A stretch of DNA of 64,000 nt, from positions 372,001-436,000 of the forward strand of contig CAJNYU010000157.1 of NCBI GenBank assembly GCA_905331475.1. The letters are read 5' to 3'. Position numbers and translations under genes: made by a program. Source of the stretch: Rotaria socialis (taxonomy: Eukaryota; Rotifera; Eurotatoria; Philodinida; Philodinidae). Below, piece after piece: positions 1-12,261 of the stretch (positions are counted from its first letter, which is position 1; every line of letters begins with the position of its first letter). Below the pieces are notes generated by a model. It saw only the letters and a list, made by a program, of their open reading frames with translations, had not been told where the DNA came from and did no database searches.

Positions 1-767
1 TCATTCTGAATTCAACACAACCATTTTCAGATTCAACACAGCTAAAGCAGTGAATCCGGGTTGAAATTACTTTCACAATATTTTCAAAAAAAAGTAGTAT
101 TTTCGGCTAAAGTCCCAGGTTTTAATTGGTACCCCGTCCCAAAAATTACACCATTCGATTCAGCACAAAATTCTGCATCCAACACAACGAAAATGAAATT
201 CAACACAACCCTATAGGCGAATCCGGGCTGGAAAAGCTCGAATATTGTGCTAACTCCCCCAACGTTAAACAAAATGTACAAAAACATTTTACTTCAGATT
301 TCTATTAGAAACACTGCTACAGATATCATTAGCCGACGAAACCAATGGACGCTCAGAAAATTATTAATGAAAGCCTAATCTGAATTTGTACTTTGTACTT
401 GCACTGGTCCAATCACTGATGAAGACTCACACCTCGACTAGTAATAGTAGATTTCATTTGCTTTAATTATGTGACCAAAAATGTACCATCCCGTTAAAGA
501 GAAAGCGATTTCTAGATGGCGCCACTATACAGGTTATTATTATAGTGAACAATTAATTAGTTAATACTATCTTTGATTAACGATAAAAATAACTCTCAAA
601 TATTATAAATTATGTTTGTACTCACTTCATTCTTATCACTAGTTAGAAAAAAAGAGCCAATAGAAAGCATGGAATAGGTCTTTGTTTCTTTTATCCAACG
701 ATTCTTTCTTCGTATAAATCATAATTTGTCTTGCCAAAATAAAAGTAAACTCTGCTTGTTAACAATC
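1..767. repeat. Intergenic DNA with degenerate ATTCAACACA repeats
   Basis: No convincing gene lies upstream of SMC1 here. Five copies of an ATTCAACACA-like decamer occur at about 10, 31, 158, 177 and 198. A GAATCCGGG motif occurs twice, at about 52 and 219, which suggests an old, diverged duplication of a unit of roughly 165 bp. The rest is AT-rich and presumably includes the SMC1 promoter and 5' UTR. No TATA or initiator element stands out. Confidence 0.4.
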
Positions 768-3700
768 ATGAGTTACTTTTTGAAATATGTCGAAATTGAT
801 AATTTCAAATCGTACAAAGGACATATTGTCATCGGCCCATTACGAAAATTCACAGCTATTATTGGACCAAATGGATCTGGTATGTCAAAAACTTGTTTCT
901 TTTAGTAATTTTCATTTTAACTCGTTATTTTTTAGGCAAATCCAATCTTATGGATGCTATAAGTTTTGTTTTGGGTGAACCAACAAAAAGTTTACGTGTT
1001 CGAAAATTATCAGTACGCTGTTTTTACTATTAGTTAAAAAATAAAAACACAGCCGATTTTTTCTCCTTCATAGGAATTAATTCATGGTGCACCAATCAAT
1101 AAACCCGTTAGTACACGTGCATCTGTTTCATTAATATTTGTTACAATAAAAGCTGATCGCCATGGTGAACGTACTGAACATGAAAAACGTTTTCAACGTT
1201 TAATCGTCGGTAATGCATCTGAATATCGTGTTGATGGACGTCAACTATCAGCCACTGAATATACTGAAGAACTTGAAAATATGGGTATTATACCCAAAGC
1301 AAAAAACTTCCTTATTTTCCAAGGACAAGTTGAATCTATTGCTATGAAAACACCCAAAGAATTTACTGCTATGTTCGAAGAATTAAGTCGTAGCGGAGAA
1401 TTAAAAGAAGAATATGAACAAGCAAAACAAGAAAAAAATAAAGCTGAACAAGATACACATGCAAATTTTCAAAAGAAGAAAGGTGTTGAAAAGCAGAAAA
1501 AAGAAGTTCGATTAGAGAAAGAAGTTGCACAAAAATATGCTGCTTTGAAAACACAATATGTAAGAAAATTGTAAGAAAAAGAATTTTAGTTTATTGTAAA
1601 TTTTTCTTCAGGATGAACTGCAATTACAATTAAAATTATTTCAATTGTATCATAATAAACAAGAATTAACGGAAAAACGTGAAATAGCCGATAAGAAACG
1701 AGACGAAGTTGCAAAATTAGAAAAACGAAAAGAAATATCAGATGAAGAAATCAAAGCAAAAAAGAAAGAACTAGCTGCTTATAATAAAGAATTAGCAAAT
1801 GATGAACAAAAAGTTAAAGAATTGGTAAAATTTATATTTTAGTGAAATTTCCGTTTAAAGAAAAACTATTTTCATAGGAAGCACAAATCAATAAAAATCG
1901 TCCAACTTATATCAAAGCAAAGGAAAACTCTACTCATCATCAGAAAAAACTCGATCTTGCAAGGTAAGATTTGTAGTGAATTTTTCCGGTGCTAGTTTTT
2001 TGTGCGTTGTTTTTAGAAAAACTCTTCTTGCAGCTGAAAAATCTCATAGTGCTCATAATGATGAAATTGAAAAATATGATGATGATTTACGTGAAGTCGA
2101 ACGATTACGAAAAGAATATGAAGATAAGCTACAAGATGAATCTCAACATACTGGTCGGAATTTAGCATTAGAAGAAAATCAAGTAGGGATTTTCTTATTC
2201 GTCTTTTTTCCACAGAATCAAAGAAAACTTTTGTTTTACTAGATGAAAGAATATCGACGTTTAAAAGAAGAAGCAGCGAAAAAAATGACTCAATTCTCTG
2301 AAGAATACGATTCAATTGATCGTCAACAACAAGTCGATAAAACAAATGTTGAACAAGAACAACGAAGCCAAAAAGATCATGAAGCTCGTATAAAACAAAC
2401 GGAATCACGTATAGAAGAATTGAATGGAAAAATCGATAAGTTGGGTGGTTATATTGCGTAAGTAAATTGTTTTTATAAACAAATGATGAACTAGAATATT
2501 TATTTCTTTAGTGATCTCGAACGAGAATTCAATGAAAAACAAACAAATGTACAATTACTCGAACGTGAAGTTTCTGAAGGTCGAAAACGTTGTGGGGAAC
2601 TTGAAGAAGAACTTGATCAAGTTAATAAAGAAATTGGTGAAGCTCGTGTAAGTATAGTCGAATAATATAAATATAGATTTTTCAATTGAATTTATTTAGT
2701 CAGATCGAAATGAAACAAGTCGAGCACAACGACGAGCTGAACTTATTGAAAATCTTAAACAATTTCCAGGAGTGGTGAGTAATATAACTTTTATGTAATA
2801 TTCAAATGGGAGTACAATACTCGATACAATCGGATCCTCATGCTTCAGTAGTTTAAGTCTATGTATTGCTTTTTAGTACGGTCGTTTGATTGATCTATGT
2901 GAACCCACTCATAAACGTTTTCAAATGGCCATAACAAAAGTTCTTGGTCGCAATATGGATTCTATTGTTGTTGAACGTGAAACAACTGTTCAATCGTGTT
3001 TACGTTATATGAAAGAACATCGTTATGAACCGGAGACATTTTTACCACTTGATTATATTAAAGTAACACCAGTTAATGAACAGCTTCGGTTCGTTTTTTA
3101 GAAGAAAAATATCTTTTCAATAAAAAAAACCTTTTTCGTTTCAGAGAATTACAAGAACCGAAAAATGTTAAACTTGTTCTCGATGTGATCAAATATGATA
3201 AACAATATTACAAAGCATTACTTTATGCTTGTGGTAATGCACTTGTTTGTGATAGTGACGACGATGCTCGAAGACTTGCCTATGAAAGTGGACATCACAA
3301 AAATAAAGTTGTTTCATTAAATGGAACACTCTTCAGTAAATCTGGTGTTATTTCAGGTGGATCAAGGTATGTAGTCGAAAGATTTATATTTCACTATGAG
3401 GCTTTACTATTAAATGAATATTTTTGTTTAGCGAATTGAAAGCTCGAGCTAAACGTTGGGACGAAAAACATCTTGATGCATTACGTTTACGTAAAGATAA
3501 ATTATTTGACGAATATAAAGAACAACAAAAGAAGAAACGACGTGAAGCAGAATTAATTAATGCACGGTTAGTAGGAAATTTTCGATGGGATTTATTGGTT
3601 TCGACCGTTCTTTTGTTTTATTTCTAGTGCACAGTTACAACAGCTTGAAAGTCGTTTACGCTATTCAAGAACCGATAAAGAAACAGCTGAAAAGAAACAA

Positions 3701-5798
3701 AGGATTTTAATCGAAAAAGATCTTGTTGATTTCAAAGATAAACTTGCTACCTATGAGGTTTGTTCAGATATCAGCGTCTCTGTGAAATTAGATTATTTTC
3801 AAGCCTAATATATTTCTTTCGACAACGATATTCCAAGTAAAAATTATTATTTGTTTTAGCCGAAGGTTACTGCATTACAAGTCACAATCGATGAACGTGA
3901 AAAACGTATATCGAAATTACGGTTGCAAAAAAATAAAATTGAAGACGCTATATTTGCTGAGTTTTGTAAACATATTCATGTATCCAATATTCGGTAATTC
4001 GTTCTATTGATGATTTATTTGCAATGTTCTAATTTATTATTGATTTTGAAGTGTTTATGAAGATCGAGAATTGCAAGCCGCTGAAAAACGAGCTCAAGAA
4101 CGTCTTGAATTCGAAAATCAAATAACTAAAATTCAAACAATGCTTGATTTCGAACGTACTCGTGACACAGCTGGTCATGCTGAGCAAGTTCGAAAAGAAG
4201 TTTCAAACTTAGAAGAAGCATTACAAAGATGCCAAAAGAACGAAAAAAAATATCGTAAAGTAAGTAAATTTATTCGTTAAGAAAAATCGATTTATTAATC
4301 AATTGAATTCAAGGTTATCGAAGATCTTCAACATGAAATCGCCGAAGTAAAAGATCGTTTGCTTGATCAAAAGAAAAAAATTGAATTTCAAGAACGTGAA
4401 ATAACCGATTGTACAAAACGTGCAGCACAATTAAATAAAGATTTTAATGAACAACGAAAACGTTTGCAACTCATTGAAAGTGATATTGAAAAATTACGTA
4501 TGGATCGTCATAATTATTTTCGTATAGCTAAGGTATGTGTTGAAGAGTCAGTTTGCTAATTATTTATATAAAATCGCAATTGTCTTTCTGAGAAGAGAAA
4601 CTGACTCAATATAATCTTTATTTGCAATTGACTGTGAAATTTTTCGTCCCACACGAATTGTACTAACAGATTTTTCTTCTCGTTTTTAGCTTACTGAAAT
4701 AGCCTTACCATTCCGTGGCAATGCTGGTTCTATGGCAGCAATATCACTTGCTGAAACATCTTCATCCGATGATGCTAATGCTCAAGTGCAAGGAAATTCT
4801 TCGTCCACAATGTTAATGAGTCAATCGACGACGACTACAGACTTGTCGACGGTATCGAACGGCGATGGTAATAATTCAAGCCAATACGATTCAAAACAAA
4901 TCTACGATATGGAAGATAAATTTGAGCTGAATTATAAACGTTTACGTGACGATTTGAAAAAAATTAATTATGAACAAGTTGATAAAGAAGAAAAATTATT
5001 AATTAAACAAATGGCCGATATTGAAGCTCAATTACAAAAACATTTGCCACAGACATCAGCTATTGATGCACGTTCACGTGAAGTTAAAACAACATTCGAA
5101 TTGACCAATGCAGAATTCGAACGTGCTCGTAATGCTGCTAAACGTGCAAGACAAGCTTTTGAAAAAATAAAAAAAGAACGATACGATCGGTTCAATGCAC
5201 TTTATGAACATGTTTCTACATGTATTGATGATATTTATAAATCGTTGACAAATTCACAAGCTGCTGTTGCATGTTTAACAGCTGAAGATGCTGAAGAACC
5301 CTATAAAGGTGGTATTACATACAATTGTGTGGCGCCTGGTAAACGTTTTCAAGCTATGGAAAATTTATCTGGTGGAGAAAAAACTGTTGCAGCTATTTGC
5401 CTTTTATTTGCTTTGAGAAGGTAAGAAATAGAGATTGTTTTTCGACAGTTTTATTGAGTCTTGGCTTACTTTAGTTTTAAACCAGCTCCATTCTTTTTGC
5501 TCGATGAAGTTGATGCTGCTCTTGATAATACAAATATTGGTAAAGTAGCTGATTTTATTCGTGAACAATCAGCATCTGAATTTCAATGTATTGTTATTTC
5601 ACTCAAAGAGCAATTTTATTCACGTGCTGATGCACTTGTTGGTATCTATCCCGAGGTAATTTAATTCTAATTTTCAACTATTGTAATAATGGTGTTCTCT
5701 TTTTTGTTCAGCCCGGCGATTGCATTACTAGTCATTGTCTTACATTAGATTTAAATCAATTTGACGAACGAGAAAATGTTGCAAATACACGTGGATAA
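768..5798 (+). CDS. SMC1A: Structural maintenance of chromosomes protein 1 (cohesin SMC1)
   Basis: SMC1 pairs with SMC3 to form the ATPase ring of cohesin, which holds sister chromatids together and shapes loops. Nineteen exons join in frame: 768-879, 936-1012, 1074-1559, 1612-1824, 1878-1963, 2017-2182, 2243-2457, 2512-2647, 2700-2774, 2877-3088, 3145-3366, 3432-3566, 3628-3757, 3860-3993, 4052-4259, 4314-4532, 4690-5420, 5475-5655 and 5712-5798. They give about 1274 aa. The N-terminal ATPase has Walker A GPNGSGKS at residues 33-40. Two long coiled coils flank the hinge (about 505-680, exons 9-11 region). The C-terminal ATPase has the signature LSGGEK (1168-1173) and Walker B ending in DE (1196-1197). 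Wording such as DLIHGAP-like ELIHGAP and [11 protein letters not shown] is typical of SMC1 rather than SMC2/3/4. A Ser/Thr-rich stretch (about 965-1006) makes it longer than human SMC1A (1233 aa). It appears intact. Confidence 0.95.
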
Positions 5799-5909
5799 AA
5801 TGGCAGACTTCACTTGTTTTTTGTAGATACATGTTATGTGTTTTGTTTTCTTTTGCCCGTATTGTATATAAATATTGTATTGTGTGTCTAGACCGAAAAA
5901 ATAATTGAA

Positions 5910-5915
5910 AATAAA
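5910..5915 (+). promoter_or_regulatory. Candidate polyadenylation signal of SMC1
   Basis: A canonical AATAAA lies about 110 bp after the SMC1 stop codon. This is a plausible poly(A) signal for that transcript. It was assigned only by motif and position. Confidence 0.45.
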
Positions 5916-6734
5916 GAAAATCAATCTTTAGATGAAATGAATTATTGATTTTACATCAAAATAGTGGCAATGTTTATTGATTTTCTGTATGGTTGATCGA
6001 TTTATTTTCTGCACAGGAGACTTTTAACCATATCTTATGCAGTGAATAGTAACATTTCTTCAACGACTATGCTTATATGCTTGCTTTTATTAATATGAGT
6101 TCTTTTGTATGAATGCTGCGACATCGTAATTAGGTTTTTTTTGAGTTATTCAGTTAAAAATCATCTGTTCAAAAATAAAAATAAACAAAAGATGAATGCT
6201 GGTATATTTTCAGAAGTAAATTGAAAGTTTTCAATTGGATAGTATAAATGCATTTGACTTCTTCTCATCTTCGTCCTCTTTTAATTGATATTCCATATAT
6301 GCTCTCATGAATATTACCGAGTCGTAATTGGGTTGAAAAGTTTCTGGTAATTAACGATATCGACTTTTTTTAAATACCCTGTCGAATCTATATTACAATT
6401 GAAGCAGTGAATCCAAGAGAAACAAATAATTTAAGTATTTGGTTTCAATGAATTGACTGAAAATTAATGTCTTGTGCAAAGTTCAAGAAAGTAGAGAAAG
6501 AGCGTTTGTGACTAAATTCAAATGTGTGCTCTGCGGATTAGGAAATGATTGCGTCAATTTTCCGCACGTTGTTGCATTGCTGATCGAACATAGCTCACAT
6601 GAATTTACACCAATAAATTTTTCATCGCTTATTTCTGTGTATATCTTAGATACCATTATCAATTTACTGTTGTTTTTACTTCATTTTTATTCGTTCGCTC
6701 GATATCATATGCCTCTTTATGAATCTTGAAATAT

Positions 6735-7871
6735 CCCAGTCAGACAAGAAACGCAAAATAACGCGTAAAAACGAATAAAAACCGCACATTTTTGCGATTT
6801 CATTTTCGTTAAAAATTCTACTCAATCTTATGCGTTATTTTGTTGAAATAAGTGACTTGATAGAGAAATAAATGCGGAAACTTCGAATTTCATCCGAGAG
6901 TTATGTGTACTGCAAAAAGTGTATGGGAGATATGAGTCATTCTAGAATGTCTGAACATCAAAATTATCATGAGAAACTAGACAATTTGATTTCTGAATGC
7001 AGTTTTTGTGCATTTTGAGACGTTTTCCAGGCGATGTATCATCAGAAAGCTACGGTTTAGTTCAAAACAAATATCAAATTCGGAATCAGCGTTAAAAACG
7101 GAGTCGATTTATATATGTTGTGAATAATTCTGGGAAAATATGTTTTTTGAAAAATCCCTGTACTCCCCCTCAGTCAGGAAGAGTCTGATCAAAAATGACA
7201 ATTTTTTCGATAACTCAAACATTACTTGACGGATCCTTCTCATCTTCGAACTCGACCGAGATATTGATGAGATCATTCTGTGTACAAAATTTCATGGTAA
7301 TTGGATGAGGCTTTCAAAAGTTATCATGCCTACGGCCGGACGGACACACTGACCGATTCTAGAGTGTACTTGTTATGCCAGGAGATGTCTCTCATGACAT
7401 AAGAATGCCATTTCTATGCTGATATAACCGTCTCACATTGGATTATAACTGCTCTGTTATTTGTCTAATGATATTCGTCGTGGTGGATAAATGCTAGTAG
7501 AGAATGACGAAAAGAAAGAGAAAGAGAACACATTTTTTTGTTGCTTTTTTTGTTTGTTTTTTGGTGGATTCATTCAAATTTTGTTTGGTAAAAGAAAAGA
7601 TCAAGAATAAACGAGATAAAGTTATAACAGTACTCACTTTTTGAGTACACAAAAACAGCCATAATCCGTACACTTACATTGCTTATGAATTATCTATATA
7701 GTTTTAAACAAAATGAGTGTACGAATTGTAGCTGTTTTTCCTCTATCAAGTCACTTGTTTCAACAAAATAACGCGTAAAAATGCGTAGAATTTTAAACGA
7801 AAATAAAATCGCAAAAATGTGCGTTTTTTATTCGCTTTTACGCGTTATTTTTCGTTGCTTGTCTGACTGGG
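6735..7871. mobile_element. 1.1 kb foldback element with ~130 bp terminal inverted repeats
   Basis: The left end (6735-~6866, starting CCCAGTCAGACAAG) is matched, as reverse complement, by the right end (~7741-7871, ending CTTGTCTGACTGGG). By eye the two arms agree at roughly 85-90% over about 130 bp. They share blocks such as AACGCGTAAAA and GCACATTTTTGCGATTT. A smaller inner inverted pair sits near 7647-7680 and 7713-7742. No transposase-like ORF is visible, so it is probably non-autonomous. The flanks (AAATAT on the left, TAAAAAC on the right) do not give a clean target duplication, so I do not assign a superfamily. Confidence 0.75.
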
Positions 7872-8187
7872 TAAAAACAAAAAATTATTTTCTATCACTG
7901 CCAGAGATTTTTTCGAACAATGTTTTGTTTAATGTTGTGTCAAACACATAGATTTGTCTATATATATATATATGTGTAAATACCTAGATATTGCCGCAGA
8001 ACTAAAACACTCCACGAAAAGCAGAAGATAAATCATCTGATGCTCGCCCCTAGTAGTTTATTAATTGGTCTTAACCGAAGTCGTACGCATAATAATGCTC
8101 GGAAGGAAAATTTTATGACGATGAACCCGTGCGAATGACTTTTTTTTAATCATTTCTTAAATGATCTGAGAATTGTATTTTGAATAG

Positions 8188-8805
8188 TGTTTTCGAAGAA
8201 AGGCAACCAAGAATCAAATTGGCCCATTAAAATCAACAACTGAACTCGGTTGTCTTGATTCATCGAGAATTTATGTTGGTAAGCGATTTAGCGAAGCAAG
8301 TTCTGAACTGATCTGCAGCATCTGTCAAAATGTTCTCTGGAAACCTATTGCTTGTACTACTTGTGAAAATGCTTTTCGTACTGGATGTATTCAAACATGG
8401 ATTAATAAACAGCAGCAGTCTAAACAAGTAATGTGTCCATTCAATTGCACATTTAAAGAAAAACGAGCTCCGCCTATATTAAACAGTCTTTTATCTAAGC
8501 TTCGAGTTTATTGTGCCTACGCTTCAAACGGATGTGAAGAAGTTCTTTCGTATGACGCTCTTGAAGTACATGAACAGACATGTCAGTACGAACGAACACC
8601 ATGCCAAATTTGTGGGACGCCTGTATCAAATAGAAATACAAGTAACAAACATGAAGCTCGTCAATGTTTCAGCGAAATGTACAATCGATATCCCAATCAA
8701 ACTCAGGCACAATTCATGAAATTGTTGGATATTGTTGAAACTAGTCAGCGACGTATTCAAACACTGGAGAAATTGCTCGGAATTGAGTCACAGCAGAATC
8801 AATGA
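8188..8805 (+). CDS. Degenerate RING / TRAF-type zinc-finger protein, possibly pseudogene
   Basis: The reading frame is open from just after an in-frame TAG at 8185-8187 to the TGA at 8803-8805. The first in-frame ATG is only at 8431, inside the RING region, so a true start would need an upstream exon. A RING-like segment begins CSICQNVLWKP and continues with paired cysteines. It is followed by a TRAF-type zinc finger (CQYERTPCQICGTP region) and a short C-terminal helix. Related proteins that I recall from bdelloids have a Cys two residues after the aromatic of the second Cys pair. Here that position reads FRTGC, so one zinc ligand appears lost. Such proteins usually act as ubiquitin ligases or signalling adaptors. 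With a missing ligand and no start, function is doubtful. Confidence 0.55.
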   Translation, partial: CFRRKATKNQIGPLKSTTELGCLDSSRIYVGKRFSEASSELICSICQNVLWKPIACTTCENAFRTGCIQTWINKQQQSKQVMCPFNCTFKEKRAPPILNSLLSKLRVYCAYASNGCEEVLSYDALEVHEQTCQYERTPCQICGTPVSNRNTSNKHEARQCFSEMYNRYPNQTQAQFMKLLDIVETSQRRIQTLEKLLGIESQQNQ

Positions 8806-9510
8806 ATAATCAACATGATTATATTCTCGTACTTGAATCTTTTTTAACGATATCAAACTTTCATTATTCCAGAATAAAAATAATAAAATATCGCGGATCT
8901 TTTTTTCTAATTATTATTTGCGATTAATAATATACTACAGCAGACTTAATGATCATGATACCACACTTTAATATGGTCGAAAATATAAATACAAATGTGA
9001 TTACGCTTAGCAATAACTCCGTAGAACTTATCGCCTGCAACATATTGTATATAGGAATTCAGTTGATATAAAAAATTTCACATCTTTACATTAGCTAGCC
9101 AGGCAAAAAATCCACCTCGACGATTTAAAATATGCGCTTTGTACACTGAAGAAAAGACAATCGTTATGTTGTTTACAGACTTCAGTTCATGAAATAATCG
9201 AATGACGCAGGTCTCGAAGTGAATTTGCAAAGCACTCAAAGTTTATCAATTTAGAAGAAAATATTTCTATAGAAATTTCCATTCTTCTCAACTTAGAGAA
9301 AGTCATCAATCTTTAGTTCGACATCATTTCCGATGTACAGTGTAAATAACTAGATTGATTGTGAAGTTTCATCAAGTAAAATTCTGCTTTTTTTTTGTAA
9401 AGTGCTCTGCTGAAAAGCAAATTTCATTTTAAAGTCATATAAATATAAAATATGATCATGTATTAAGAAATCAAAAATTAATTATTCATAACTGACATCG
9501 ATTTTTATAA
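8806..9510. other. Intergenic region between two convergent genes
   Basis: This is AT-rich sequence between the plus-strand TRAF-like ORF and the minus-strand prominin-like gene. It holds several AATAAA-like hexamers (for example near 8873-8888) that could serve as poly(A) signals. I see no gene, RNA or repeat. Confidence 0.4.
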
Positions 9511-12261
9511 TTAATTCGATTGTCTGTAGACAGAAAGACCAAAAATACAAAAACCACATATAACCAAAAACATGAAGAAGCAAATGCTGAGCCAGAGTCC
9601 ATTCAATGAACTACTTAAATTGTGACACACTAACGTATCCGCTTTATAAATCGTTGACAACGGTAGAGGACACCCATCCACAGTTGATTCAAGTACTGAC
9701 TTCACATAATCGTCAACCTAAAATAAAAATAAAAATAAAAATTTCCACATTTCCTTTATCTATAGGCAAACCTCTTTGATAGTTGATTGCGTGAAGTTCT
9801 TCGATAATGTTGAACTTGAATTACTTATATTATTAAATAATTGGTTTATTGCCAATAAATCTGCTTGAATCTTAACAGCAATAGATGTAATATTCGTTCG
9901 ATTGGCTTGAGTAATTAAATCCACGACTGTATCGATATCTGCAGGAATATTAATATCTCCAATAGATTGAACAAATTGATTATGTATTTTTTCGCTCATT
10001 TTATTCATTACATTTTCAACATCAGTATTTAATATTGAAAAATATTCTTCGAACATTTTTCTAGTGAAATGTACATTATCACGGCAATCATTAATTACAT
10101 TGTATGTTGTTCTATTCATTTCCGAACGATCCACAAATAAATTATTCAAACCAACTAATTTATCTATGGCAAAATTAATTAGCCAAGGTTGCTCATCATG
10201 AACTGTTCGGCAAGCACCTTGAACAGCAAGATCAAGCGCATAATAAGCACCTGTTAGAAGTACCATAGCAATCAACATGATTATCATAATAATGAATGCA
10301 ATACGTATTAGACAAAATAATACGCCAGATGAGCCATTATCTGATTCCATATATTCCGATTCGTTTCGGTATGAACTATAATTAAAAAATAGTCAAAGTA
10401 TGTGGTAGAGCTGTAATGTAGAGGGCGAAATCTTTTAATATGACTTTCGCCAATGTAAGAATAAATTCAACGTGGAATTTTCTCTCGATTGTAATATTAA
10501 CCTAGGTTCTTATTTCGAAACAGCTGGCGGAAGCCTTGTGCAATCGGTAGAGCCCGTCGGATGTCAATTGACAGAATAATTTAATTCATATAATAATAGT
10601 TTATCTTTGCAATTTTCGTTTGTGTTATTCAAAAATCTTAATCCTATTTATAGAAAGTAAAATATTTCGTTGTCTGGCTAGAAAAAAGCATCGAGAGATT
10701 TTAGCGTACCTTTCAATTCTTGTACCCGATGGGCTCTAGTACTTGCACTATTGTTGAATGTCCCTTTAACGAAACTCGGAATTTCTATCCTCAATATTTC
10801 AACATTTCCTTGTACAAAAAAAAATAACAGAGAAACTTTTGCATACTCACGGTCTCATTTTATTAGCTGTCCTGTGTTGCTGGGCGCTGTTGCTTTTGGA
10901 ATAACCATCTGTCGAGTGTGCGTACCGTTCTTTGCTCATATTTTTCATCGGCATTCGACTTCTATGAAGAAAAATAATTATCATAAGAATATAAATCAAA
11001 ATTTTGTTGTCGTTTTACTGATTTCCTCTTGATTCATGGCCACTTCCCTTGCATAAACAAGATATTCCTATGACAATAAAGAAACCCAACGGAATGACAC
11101 CAAGTAATATAACGAACACAACAGCAATAGTTCCAACAAGATTAAAATATCCACGAATGTCTTCTTCTAAGTTTTGATTTATTAACATATGACTTTCCCA
11201 CGGTGTCATTGTCGGCAATATATCATTATTAACTGTATCAATAATTTTTGACAGTGCACGATGAACAGTATACAATGCGCTCGATATTTCTCGATCAATA
11301 TCAGCATCGGTTCCACTAGTATAATTACAAATTTCTTCTAATGGTTTTTGTAGAAAAACAATTGTATTTTCATATTGTTCTGCAACATTGTTAACTATTT
11401 GTACAACTAATGCAGGTAATGATAAATCATCCTTTACTACAATTTTTAATTTTTGAACATTTCTATCGATATTATTTACATGTTGAGCAGTATCATTAAG
11501 GTAATATTTGCCGTTTAAAACTGCATCAAATGCATTGATTAGCATTGATTTTGATGCATTGATTAAAATTGAATTTTCTGCAAGAAAATAAAAATGAAGT
11601 GAAAACTCATCATTCAACAAACTTACGTTGTAGGAAATATTGATCAAGATTTCCGAGTTGTCGATTTAAATATCGAATATGTCCGGCGATTTCATTTGGA
11701 TAAATGTCTCGATTTAATTGCTTAATTCCATTATCAATAGAAGTTTTCGATGTATTAACTCGATAAGCAACATAAATCATGTCTGCTATCCCAAGTAGAT
11801 AAACTACGATTAGCAAGAATAGACAAATACGAGACGATTTCGAGCCTCGCCGCTTTTGATTCTTTAAAAAAAAAAGAAAATAATTTACGGTTACATTTTT
11901 CAATCGATGAATTTCTTACTTGATGTTTTTTCAATTTGCAACAGGAGAGTGTACAAAATGTAATTGAAAACATTAAAAATAAACCCAGAGCTACACTGGC
12001 ATAAACAATCACCGAAGGAATTGGCTTTGTTTTAGTGATTTCTGACACACTCCATGAATTAGAATTATTATTGAATAATCTTTGTAACAACGATTGAACA
12101 TTTTGATTAGAAAATGTTGAACGTGCCATGGTAGCAGAAATCCTACTAGAAATGCTACCACTATTCGGGTTGTAAGTTGGATGAACAAGATGATTTGAAT
12201 CATTGGCCAGTACTGGTACTATTGGTAATGGTGGAAAATTTTTAAGACAACTTATGTCCAT
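9511..12261 (-). CDS. Prominin-like pentaspan membrane glycoprotein
   Basis: Prominins are cholesterol-binding five-pass proteins of plasma-membrane protrusions and cilia. Five exons on the minus strand join in frame: 12261-11920, 11861-11627, 11577-11019, 10375-9772 and 9717-9511 (about 648 aa). Hydrophobic segments lie at about 83-108 (TM1), 122-145 (TM2), 342-372 (TM3), 402-427 (TM4) and 615-638 (TM5). The two large loops (about 148-340 and 428-612) carry many N-x-S/T sites and few cysteines. This order (TM1, then a TM2-loop-TM3 and TM4-loop-TM5 pattern) is the prominin topology. The protein is shorter than human PROM1 (about 865 aa), and I see no signal peptide at the chosen ATG; an upstream exon may be missing. 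The family call rests on topology, not on a conserved motif. Confidence 0.6.
10376..11018. other. 643-bp intron of the prominin-like gene
   Basis: The largest intron of the prominin-like gene lies between TM3 and TM4 coding exons (donor at 11018, acceptor at 10376 on the minus strand). The other introns of this gene are about 50-60 bp. A patch near 10525-10560 (GCAATCGGTAGAGC) resembles a tRNA D-arm but has no matching anticodon or T-arm. No coding content is recognisable. Confidence 0.4.

Noticed and set aside
6472..6729. 85-codon frame with a hydrophobic C-terminal half, just left of the 1.1 kb element
   Set aside because: No family resemblance, no splice or start context, and composition fits random AT-rich sequence.
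7970..7974. Search for CRISPR arrays, rRNA, and prokaryotic signals; only short TA runs such as this were seen
   Set aside because: The window is eukaryotic; no direct-repeat/spacer arrays or rRNA motifs were found.
10525..10575. GCAATCGGTAGAGC resembling a tRNA D-arm
   Set aside because: No acceptor stem, anticodon loop or T-arm can be placed; it lies inside an intron.
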